Of a DNA stretch of 12,666 bases, positions 1 through 6,500 are shown piece by piece (the stretch's first letter is position 1; each line of letters opens with the position of its first letter). This DNA is from JBDRGC01 sp043818215 (lineage in GTDB: Bacteria; Chloroflexota; Anaerolineae; Anaerolineales; UBA11858): positions 1 to 12,666 of the forward strand of contig JBDRGC010000284.1 of the NCBI GenBank assembly GCA_043818215.1, written 5' to 3'. The notes below the pieces were generated by a model. The model saw nothing but the letters and a program-made list of their open reading frames with translations. It did no database searches and was not told the DNA's origin. The position numbers were made by a program, and so were the translations under genes.

Positions 1-4
1 CCAT
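1..4 (-). CDS. cydB: Start of cydB (cytochrome bd oxidase subunit II), partial
   Basis: Only the ATG and one further base lie in the window; the gene would continue off the left edge on the minus strand. The call rests on context. On the minus strand a good Shine-Dalgarno AAAGGAG (plus 12-18) precedes the ATG by 7 bases, and this start lies 28 bases after the stop codon of cydA. In bd oxidase operons cydB normally follows cydA directly. No coding sequence can be read, so the identity is an inference. Confidence 0.55.
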
Positions 5-32
5 GGTTTAGCTCCTTTTATACTTGTCGCAG

Positions 33-1394
33 TTAAGCGTAGGCTTCAGCTTCAATGGAATCAGGGCCAGCCTTGCCATATTTTAGGGCCAGTTTAACGC
101 CAATCACCATCAGCACGCTATAAAGCACGGTCAGGCTGATCAGCGAGAACCAGATATTCCCGGCGCTCACATTAGGTGAAGTAGCATCTTCGATTTTTTG
201 CAGGCCGTACACGATCCAAGGCCAACGACCAGTTTCTGCCATGATCCAGCCAAAGGTAATAGCCAGGGTGGGCATCAATCCAGCGGGAATCATCGCCTTC
301 AAAAACCAGGGGTATTTCTCCATTTGGTTATTTTTCGACCAGAATACAGCCAGGGACGCCATCAGCATCATCAATGAGCCAAAGCCAACCATGATGCGGA
401 ATGACCAGTAGTTGAGTGCGACCGGTGGAATATAGTTGCCCGGCCCGTATTCCGCTTCGGCGGCGGCCTGCAACTCTTTGATACCTTCTACCTCGCTGGT
501 GAAGTTGTTGTAGGACAAGAAACTGAGCACACCGGGAATTTTTAGATCGAAGGTGTTGCGCTGTCCATCCTGGTCGATTCCGGCGATCAACGAGAACGAG
601 GCCGGTTGCTCGGTTTCCCACAGTGCCTCGGCGGCGGCCATCTTGAGGGGTTGGTGCTCGATCAAGAATTGCCCCTGATAGTGGCCGATGACGCCGACCA
701 GCACGGAACCAATCAGGGCAAAGGACGCCGCCCATTGGAATGACTTGCGGAAGAAATCCATATTCGATTCTACGCCTTTCAGCAGGTGATAAGCGCTGAA
801 AGCCATGACCAAAAAGCCAGCGACAGCAAGGCCAGAACTCAGCACGTGGGGGAATTGAAACCACACATTAGGGTTGCCAACCAGGGCGCCAAAATCCGTC
901 ATTTCGGCGCGGCCATTGCGGATAGCGTAGCCGACTGGATTCTGCATGAACGAGTTGGCAATCAGAATCCACAGAGCCGAGACGTTGGCGCCGATGGCTA
1001 CCAGCCAGATCGCTGCGGCGTGTGCTCTCTTGGAGAGTTTGTCCCAGCCGAAGATCCACACGCCGATAAAAACAGATTCCAGGTAGAATGCCAGCAAAGC
1101 CTCGATAGCCAGCGGCGCTCCGAAAATGTCACCCATAAAGCGCGAATACTCTGACCAATTAAGGCCAAACTGGAATTCCTGAACAATACCGGTTACCAAA
1201 CCGATGGCGAAATTGATCAGGAACAACTTGCCCCAGAATTTCACCATGCGTTTATAGGTTTCCTCTCCGCTGGTGACGTATTTGGTTTCCAGAATTGCCA
1301 GGAAAATCGAAAGCCCCAATGTCACCGGGACGAAGAAGAAGTGGTAAATAGTTGTGATGGCAAATTGCCATCGTGCAAGATATACTGCAATCAT
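33..1394 (-). CDS. cydA: Cytochrome bd-type quinol oxidase subunit I (CydA)
   Basis: CydA is the membrane subunit that oxidises quinol and carries haems b558, b595 and d, which reduce O2 to water. The 453-residue protein has repeated hydrophobic helices. By comparison with the E. coli enzyme I see His18 (b595 ligand), His183 in FPHVLSSG and Met335 in SFRIMVG (b558 ligands), the QPLKMAAAE quinol motif with Lys251 and Glu256, and Glu387 in AETGRWPW near haem d. It is about 70 residues shorter than E. coli CydA, so it has the short Q-loop of the CIO-like subfamily. I chose the ATG at 1394 because GGAGGAG sits 3 bases upstream; a TTG 12 bases earlier would lie inside that site. cydB starts 28 bases downstream. 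An Rrf2 regulator lies upstream in the same orientation and may control it (inference). Family identity is secure. Confidence 0.96.
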   Translation of the reverse strand: MIAVYLARWQFAITTIYHFFFVPVTLGLSIFLAILETKYVTSGEETYKRMVKFWGKLFLINFAIGLVTGIVQEFQFGLNWSEYSRFMGDIFGAPLAIEALLAFYLESVFIGVWIFGWDKLSKRAHAAAIWLVAIGANVSALWILIANSFMQNPVGYAIRNGRAEMTDFGALVGNPNVWFQFPHVLSSGLAVAGFLVMAFSAYHLLKGVESNMDFFRKSFQWAASFALIGSVLVGVIGHYQGQFLIEHQPLKMAAAEALWETEQPASFSLIAGIDQDGQRNTFDLKIPGVLSFLSYNNFTSEVEGIKELQAAAEAEYGPGNYIPPVALNYWSFRIMVGFGSLMMLMASLAVFWSKNNQMEKYPWFLKAMIPAGLMPTLAITFGWIMAETGRWPWIVYGLQKIEDATSPNVSAGNIWFSLISLTVLYSVLMVIGVKLALKYGKAGPDSIEAEAYA

Positions 1395-1424
1395 ACGCTC
1401 CTCCAAAAAATTGTTTCTTCTAAA

Positions 1425-1460
1425 CGCCCCCCGGCCCCTAATTCTGGGGGAGTCGTCCCT
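1425..1460. repeat. GC-rich palindromic repeat, copy A
   Basis: A 36-base element with a C-run, a CCGG core and AATTCTGGGGGAG. It matches the element at 9361-9396 at 32 of the first 35 positions. CCCC...GGGG arms can fold around AATTCT. It lies about 30 bases upstream of the cydA start, so it is probably in the cydA leader. A more distant relative is embedded in the RM gene around 6248-6346. Confidence 0.75.
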
Positions 1461-1472
1461 AAAAGTTGATAG

Positions 1473-1503
1473 TTAGGGGGTTAGGGGGTTAGGGGGTTAG
1501 GGG
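1473..1503 (+). repeat. TTAGGGGG tandem repeat with G-quadruplex potential
   Basis: Three exact TTAGGGGG octamers and a fourth shortened to TTAGGGG stand in direct tandem. Four runs of four to five G separated by TTA loops meet the usual pattern for a stable G-quadruplex on the plus strand. This is the template strand side for cydA, whose coding start is about 80 bases away. Similar G-runs follow at 1555-1579. The likeness to telomeric DNA is only superficial. Confidence 0.85.
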
Positions 1504-1524
1504 TGGTTTGTTCCGTTCCCCCCC

Positions 1525-1553
1525 AAAGCTTGTACTGAGTGAAACCGAAGGGT
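1525..1553. repeat. Dispersed repeat of the 'LVLSE-EG' type
   Basis: The stretch AAAGCTTGTACTGAGTGAAA followed by CCGAAGGGT belongs, as I recall from many environmental genomes, to a widespread intergenic repeat whose spurious translation reads LVLSExEG. It does so here too (KLVLSETEG). It is flanked by C7 (1518-1524) and G6 (1555-1560) runs that could pair. The short ORF at 1508-1732 spanning it looks like repeat read-through, not a gene. Confidence 0.55.
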
Positions 1554-1554
1554 G

Positions 1555-1579
1555 TGGGGGGTTAGGGGGGCGTTGGGGG
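1555..1579 (+). repeat. Second G-run cluster
   Basis: G6-TTA-G6-CGTT-G5 gives three long G-runs, with a GGGTGT just before them. It repeats the TTAGGGGG theme of 1473-1503, so the cydA upstream region contains two separate quadruplex-prone patches about 50 bases apart. Confidence 0.6.
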
Positions 1580-1624
1580 TTTACCTGGATGCTTCCCCAA
1601 TATGTTGCTATGATACAGACGAGA

Positions 1625-1644
1625 AAAATAAATTGGTTTATTTT
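1625..1644. promoter_or_regulatory. AT-rich palindrome upstream of cydA, possible operator
   Basis: AAAATAAA-TTGG-TTTATTTT is a perfect inverted repeat with 8-base arms and a 4-base spacer. It lies about 230 bases upstream of the cydA start in otherwise GC-rich repeat DNA. It could be a regulator site or part of the cydA promoter. It does not resemble the palindrome in front of the Rrf2 gene, and I see no clear -35/-10 pair beside it. Confidence 0.35.
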
Positions 1645-1665
1645 CGATAGCGGCCTCCTTCACTC

Positions 1666-1746
1666 AAGGTGCGACGCACTTTCTGAGTTTGCAAAACGCT
1701 CTTTGGAACCCGCCAATCGCTCCAGAACCTGAGTGCGTCGCACCTT
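1666..1746. repeat. 81-bp element with 15-bp perfect terminal inverted repeats
   Basis: AAGGTGCGACGCACT at 1666-1680 is the exact reverse complement of AGTGCGTCGCACCTT at 1732-1746. Each arm contains the near-palindrome GTGCGACGCAC. The 51-base interior has no ORF. It may be a REP/MITE-like dispersed element. It lies between cydA and the Rrf2 gene, 42 bases beyond the Rrf2 stop codon, so it could also act as a weak terminator for that gene, although no T-run follows it. Confidence 0.65.
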
Positions 1747-1788
1747 CCATTTTTCGAGATGATACGTTTTGCACACCAGACTCCGGAT

Positions 1789-2205
1789 TCATTCAATGAC
1801 CGCCCCCAAAGCCAACTCGTCGAAGCTGGTGCTCTCTAATTCTTTCACGATGACCGCGCGCAGGCGTCCCCAGCGATGCTGCACAGGGCAGGTTCCTGAA
1901 AAAGAGCAAGCATCACTTTTGGAGAGACAATCGGAAACGATGATCGGCCCATCGAATATCTCCACAACCTGATGCAGGGTGATCTCTGACGGTGGGTGTG
2001 CCAACTGAATCCCCCCATTGCGTCCGGGGTAGGTGTTGATCAAACCCGATTTAGCCAATTTAGCTACAATGCGCTGCGACAATGCCGTTGGGATGAGCAT
2101 TTCGTGCCGAACGAGTGCGCTAGAAATGATTGTCTCTGGCGGCTGTTTGGCTAGAGCCACAATAACTCGAATGGCGTAATCGGCTTCTCGGTTGATGCGA
2201 AACAT
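1789..2205 (-). CDS. Rrf2-family iron-sulfur transcriptional regulator
   Basis: The 138-residue protein is typical of Rrf2 (IscR/NsrR/RsrR) regulators. It starts MFRINREADYAIRVIVALA, has a winged helix-turn-helix over about residues 1-70 (recognition helix region around ALSQRIVAKLAKSGL, wing at GRNGGIQLA), a dimerisation helix around residues 74-90, and three cysteines at 93, 100 and 106. Three cysteines are the usual ligands of a [2Fe-2S] or [4Fe-4S] cluster sensing O2, NO or iron-sulfur status. Spacing is C-x6-C-x5-C, slightly different from C-x5-C-x5-C of IscR, so I do not assign a subfamily. The ATG at 2205 has a weak GGTAGG 8 bases upstream. The gene lies upstream of cydA on the same strand with a 394-base gap, and control of the oxidase is a reasonable inference. 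Confidence 0.9.
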   Translation of the reverse strand: MFRINREADYAIRVIVALAKQPPETIISSALVRHEMLIPTALSQRIVAKLAKSGLINTYPGRNGGIQLAHPPSEITLHQVVEIFDGPIIVSDCLSKSDACSFSGTCPVQHRWGRLRAVIVKELESTSFDELALGAVIE

Positions 2206-2233
2206 AATAATTGCCTACCGTTTCTGCAAACGT

Positions 2234-2278
2234 TTACTAGTTTAGTAATATATTATCCTAATCTTTTTAGAAAGTCAA
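2234..2278 (-). promoter_or_regulatory. Promoter and likely autoregulatory operator of the Rrf2 gene
   Basis: Read on the minus strand, TTGACT (2278-2273) is followed after 17 bases by TAATAT (2255-2250); the offset GATAAT at 2257-2252 is an alternative -10. Just downstream, over the expected transcription start, lies a perfect palindrome TTACTA-AAC-TAGTAA (2248-2234). A 15-base dyad at the start site of an Rrf2 gene fits autorepression, which is common in this family. The site function is inferred. Confidence 0.55.
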
Positions 2279-2282
2279 GGAA

Positions 2283-2302
2283 TGTGTTCATATGTGTTCA
2301 TA
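2283..2302 (+). repeat. Two exact 10-bp direct repeats (TGTGTTCATA)
   Basis: TGTGTTCATA occurs twice back to back. Its GTGTTCA core recurs inverted as TGAACAC at 2488-2494, on the far side of the palindromic element 2311-2467, so the inverted symmetry extends beyond the element itself. Confidence 0.6.
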
Positions 2303-2310
2303 TCCTTGAT

Positions 2311-2467
2311 TCAATAGAACGCGGACACTTGTATCTGCGCCAAGTGCAAGTGTGACGCGGATACAGCGGATCACCGCTGATTCCTTAATAATTAAAATCC
2401 GCGTCAATCTGCTCAATCCGTGTCACACCTGCATTTGCCGCAGGTGCAAGTGACCGCGTTCTATTCA
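2311..2467. repeat. 157-bp nested palindromic element (MITE/REP-like)
   Basis: The outer 21-base arms (2311-2331 and 2447-2467, core AATAGAACGCGG) match at 19 of 21 positions when inverted. Inside are TGACGCGGAT (2353-2362) with ATCCGCGTCA (2397-2406), the hairpin CAGCGG-ATCA-CCGCTG (2364-2379), and the hairpin CACCTGC/GCAGGTG (2426-2446). The CCGCGT/CGCGGAT wording resembles intergenic repeats I recall from environmental Chloroflexota-like genomes. There is no convincing ORF. The rest of the 2206-2772 gap holds only the Rrf2 promoter and AT-rich sequence with scattered CCATATA words. Confidence 0.65.
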
Positions 2468-2772
2468 AGCAGCTTTCACCAGGGGGCTGAACACTTACTA
2501 ATGAGTAGATAACAGCTTCCATATAGCCGACGAATGAATTCGCCGTTTGGAACATGAAACCCGTTGGAGATGGGTTATAATCGTTTTTGGATTCAACCGT
2601 CGGGCGCTGAGTTCCGTATAACTCCATAATACAATATCAGTTTGTGTGGAACAAATCCATATAGTGTCCCACGGATGGGGCTTATGATGAAGGTTCCATA
2701 TAATCAATAGTTGGGCGGCAGATTTCTTTCATATGAGGCTCAATTTCAAAAAAAGAGAGGGAAGCATATCTA

Positions 2773-3246
2773 ATGGATTCAAACACATCGAAAAGAAATG
2801 AGGCACAAATTTCATTGCGCCCAGTCAGTCATGATAACTGGCGCAACGTTGCTAACCTAAAGGTTTCTGAGAACCAGCGTGAATTTGTTGCCGAGCCATG
2901 TTACTATTTGGCTCTCTGTTTTTATGGAAACGATTGGCATCCCCTTGCTATTTACTTAGATGAGCAAGTAATTGGATTCATGATGTGGACCATAGATCCA
3001 GCTGATGGAAGTTGTTGGCTGGGAGGAATCTTAGTCGACCAGGGTATGCAGAAACGCGGATACGGCAAACAAGCAGTACAAGCGGCAATAACAATGTTAA
3101 ATGGGAAGTATGGGCACAAAAACTTTGCGCTATCCTATCAACCTGCTAATCTTATAGCAAAACATCTTTACAGTAAACTAGGCTTTATAGAAATGAATGA
3201 ATGGGAAGACGACGAGATTGTAGCACGCTTGTCGCTTACAGAATAA
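2773..3246 (+). CDS. GNAT-family N-acetyltransferase, likely integron cassette gene
   Basis: This 157-residue protein has the layout of GNAT acetyltransferases, which transfer acetyl from acetyl-CoA to an amine. After a short tail come ISLRPVSHDNW (strand 1), AIYLDEQVIGFMMW (strands 2-3), the acetyl-CoA loop GGILVDQGMQKRGYGKQAV with QKRGYG at about residues 93-98, and the end motif YQPANLIAKHLYSKLGF (about 122-138). The general pattern is closest to polyamine acetyltransferases of the PaiA/BltD type, but the substrate cannot be read from sequence. GAGAGGG lies about 11 bases before the ATG, a long spacing. An attC-like site begins 46 bases after the stop codon, in the orientation expected for a cassette. 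GNAT genes are frequent integron cargo. I could not find a convincing upstream cassette boundary. Confidence 0.88.
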   Translation: MDSNTSKRNEAQISLRPVSHDNWRNVANLKVSENQREFVAEPCYYLALCFYGNDWHPLAIYLDEQVIGFMMWTIDPADGSCWLGGILVDQGMQKRGYGKQAVQAAITMLNGKYGHKNFALSYQPANLIAKHLYSKLGFIEMNEWEDDEIVARLSLTE

Positions 3247-3292
3247 CAGAGGTAATTGCTGGTGGAATATATACAACAACGTCGTAAGAGCC

Positions 3293-3415
3293 GTCCAACA
3301 AAGCATGCACCTGACCGCCTTCGGCGTGGGTACGCGGGGCGGTTTTGCTAGAAAAGGTGAAGGTAAAATAATGTAACCCGCCAGCACCGGCGGCAGGTAA
3401 CGCAAACCGTTAGGC
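3293..3415 (+). other. attC-like integron recombination site 1
   Basis: A 123-base site opens with GTCCAAC (fits RYYYAAC) at 3293-3299 and closes with GTTAGGC (fits GTTRRRY) at 3409-3415. Between them ACCTG-a-CCGCC (3309-3319) pairs with GGCGG-CAGGT (3389-3398), a 10-bp stem with one unpaired A, as expected of the extrahelical bases of attC. The central 70 bases would be the variable terminal structure; they also allow competing pairings such as CCGCC with GGCGG at 3345. It lies just after the GNAT gene. Its last 18 bases (3398-3415) are identical to those at 7080-7097. No integrase gene is present in the window. Confidence 0.65.
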
Positions 3416-3456
3416 GTACAATTTTAGGGGAACGGTGATAGTTAAGATGAAAACTT

Positions 3457-3465
3457 TGGTATAAC
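3457..3465 (+). promoter_or_regulatory. Extended -10 candidate for the RM gene
   Basis: TGGTATAAC is a TGnTATAAC extended -10 element, 47 bases before the RM start codon, with no good -35 hexamer. If real, the putative cassette carries its own promoter, which is common for large or toxic cassette genes. Evidence is motif only. Confidence 0.35.
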
Positions 3466-3512
3466 ATAAAAACACATTTCAATTGAAGTTAATTGCAGAT
3501 AGAGGTAATGCA

Positions 3513-6500
3513 ATGTCAACCATTTTCAAATACTATCAAAAAATCGTAGAAGATGCGCTCAAAGCCGGCAATGCGACCGAACACACCCACCGCCCCGCGC
3601 TAAAATCGCTGCTTGAAGCGCTTGACCCAAGCATCATCGCGACCAATGAACCCCAACGAATTGCTTGCGGCGCACCCGATTACATCGTCACGCGGGATGA
3701 TTTTTCGATTGGGTATATTGAAGCGAAGGATGTCGGGAAATCGCTGCATGAGATTGAGCGCGGGGCGCAGCTAAAACGCTACAGGCACGCGCTCGGCAAT
3801 TTGATTTTGACCGATTATCTTGAATTCCGTTGGTATGTGGACGGGGAACTGCGTTCGGAGGCGCGTTTGGCGCATCCGCTCTCTGGGGGACAGCTAAAAA
3901 GCGAAAAAAACGGAAGCAAGCTGGTCGAAGATTTGTTGCGCAGTTTCTTATCCCACCAAACAGAAGCGGTTACAACTCCCAAAGACCTCGCCGAGCGGAT
4001 GGCGCGTCTGACGCATATCATCCGAGACATCATTATTGAAGCCTTTGGAACTGAGCAGGCTTCTAATTTGCTCAAAGGGTGGCGCGAGGCTTTTGCCGAA
4101 GTCCTGATTGCGGATTTAGGGCAGCCAGAACGGAGGGCTGATTTTGCCGATATGGTCGCGCAAACGCTGGCTTATGGTCTTTTCTCGGCGCGGATGATGG
4201 ATACGACCCCCGAAAATTTCAGTCGTCACGAAGCCCAAAAGTTGATCCCAAAATCCAATCCTTTTTTGCGTCGTTTTTTCTCCAAAATTACGAGCGTCGA
4301 GTTGGACGATGAGCCTTTTGCGCCCTTTGTCGATGATTTGGTCAATCTCTTGGCAAATACCGATATGCCCGCCGTGCTCGCCGATTTTGGCAAACGCACG
4401 CGTCAGGAAGACCCAATTGTTCACTTTTACGAAACTTTTCTGGCGGCTTACGACCCCAAATTGCGTGAGTCGCGCGGCGTTTATTACACCCCTGAGCCGG
4501 TCGTCAGTTATATTGTGCGCTCGGTCGATCATTTGCTCAAAACCCGTTTCGATAGCCCGCAAGGTTTAGCCGATAGCACCAAAATCAGCGTCCCCAATTA
4601 TGACCCCAGTCTAAAAGTGAAGGGGAAAAAGGATGTGCGCGCGACCACTGAAAGCCATAAAGTGATTATTCTTGACCCCGCCACAGGCACGGGGACCTTT
4701 TTATACGCCGTGATTGACCATATTCGCCAGCAATTTATTGATGCGGGGAATGCTGGGATGTGGGCGGGCTATGTGAAGAATCACCTGCTGCCACGTTTAT
4801 TCGGTTTTGAGCTTTTGATGGCGCCCTACGCCGTTGCGCACTTCAAATTGAGCTTGCAACTGGCTGGACGCGATTTACCCGACCCGATCTCTAGCGCGTT
4901 TTCCTATATCCCCAGCGAAGGTGAACGCCTCGGCATCTACCTGACTGACGCATTGGAAGAAGCCCACGAGATGACGGGTTTGCCGCTCTTCACGCAATGG
5001 GTCGCGGATGAAACGATTGCCGCCAATCAAATCAAACGTCATTTGCCCGTCTTGGTCGTGATGGGAAATCCGCCCTATTCAAATTTTGGCAGTATGAATA
5101 AGGGGAAATTTATTACTGATTTAATGAAAGATTGGAAACCAGAGGGCGAAAAGAAATGGAATCCCGATGACTTTATGAAATTTATGCGTTGGGCACAATG
5201 GAGATTAGAAAAAACAGATCAAGGGATTTTGGCTTTTATTACAAAAAATGTTTATCTTAATGGGATAACACACCGTACAATGCGCCACTCTCTTATGAAA
5301 TCATTCTCGGATATTTATATCCTTGATTTGCATGGAAGCATTACTGAAAAAAACAGACCAGATGGTTCTTTTGATGAAAATGTCTTTGACATTAGAGATG
5401 GCGTTAGCATTGGTATTTTTGTAAAAGATAAAAACAGCAACCTCTTAGCAAAAATTCATCATATGGATTTATGGGGCTTGAAAGAGACAAAGCATGAGTA
5501 TTTATTTCAAAAAGATGTTTCTAGTACCAATTGGACAACTATAGAAAATGTTAATCGAGAAACATGCCTTGGAGATTTTCGCTTTTTCACCCCAAAGGCT
5601 TTTGATAATATCGAAGATTATTGTAAGGCATGGAGTATAAAAGATATTTTCCCAACGAACCAAAATGGGGTAAAAACAGATCGAGATCCGCTGTTTAAAG
5701 ATTTTGAAAAAAATACCTTATCTGAAAGAATAAAGGTGTTTTTCTCAGAAGATGGGTTGGATTCTGTTTTTAGGGACACTTATAATGTTTATGATTCGTC
5801 AAGCTACTCCCTATTAGCACGGCGAGAAAGCACATCCTTCAACAAAAACAATATAATTCCTTTTATGTACCGACCATTTGACAAACGTTGGCTTTATTAC
5901 GATCCCAATCTCACAAGCCGCCCTGCTTGGAAAGTTATGCAACACATGATTGGAACGAAAAATCTTTCAATATTATCTTCGAGACAAGTTTTATCTGAGT
6001 TCAGACATATATTTGTATGCGACACAGCTTCTAATATTAATGGAATTGATACAGCGGGAAAATTTGGCAGTGGCCCAACATTTCCCCTCTATCTCTACCC
6101 GACTGAAGACAGCCGCAAACAAAAATCCCTCTTCGAGTCCCCTGTCTGGCAGGCGGATGAAGCCAATGGCGGGCGTGTCCCAAATCTAAACCCTGAGTTT
6201 GTGGCAGAGATGGCAGAGAAATTGGGTTTGAAATTTGAAACAAAGCAACCCCCTCCCGGCCTCCCCCAAATGCGACAAAAAGATGTCGAATTTGAGGGAG
6301 GGGCAGAGGGCATCCCCCAAAATTCCACGCACTTGGCATTTGGGGGAACTGAGGGGGGCGACACCTTCACCCCCGAAGACATCTTCCACTATATCTACGC
6401 CATCTTTCACAGCCCGACCTACCGCATCCGCTACGCTGAATTTCTCAAAATCGACTTTCCGCGCGTCCCGCTCACCTCGGACGTGGCTTTATTCCGCGCG

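Noticed and set aside
786..1154. 122-codon plus-strand ORF
   Set aside because: It lies opposite cydA, whose conserved residues are all intact; there is no sign of an independent gene.
1473..1503. A true telomere or linear replicon end
   Set aside because: Ordinary bacterial genes continue on both sides, and only four units are present.
2699..2704. TATAAT as a -10 for the GNAT gene
   Set aside because: Good hexamer but no -35 or extended TG at a suitable distance; too weak to annotate in an AT-rich stretch.
2385..2707. Two minus-strand ORFs of 80 and 69 codons
   Set aside because: They overlap each other in different frames; the first reads into the palindromic element, and neither gives a recognisable protein.
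2710..2716. GTTGGGC as an upstream attC end that would bound the GNAT cassette
   Set aside because: It fits GTTRRRY, but the best left box (ATTCAAC near 2590) gives no supporting stem, and the sequence differs from the 18-base end shared by the two other sites.
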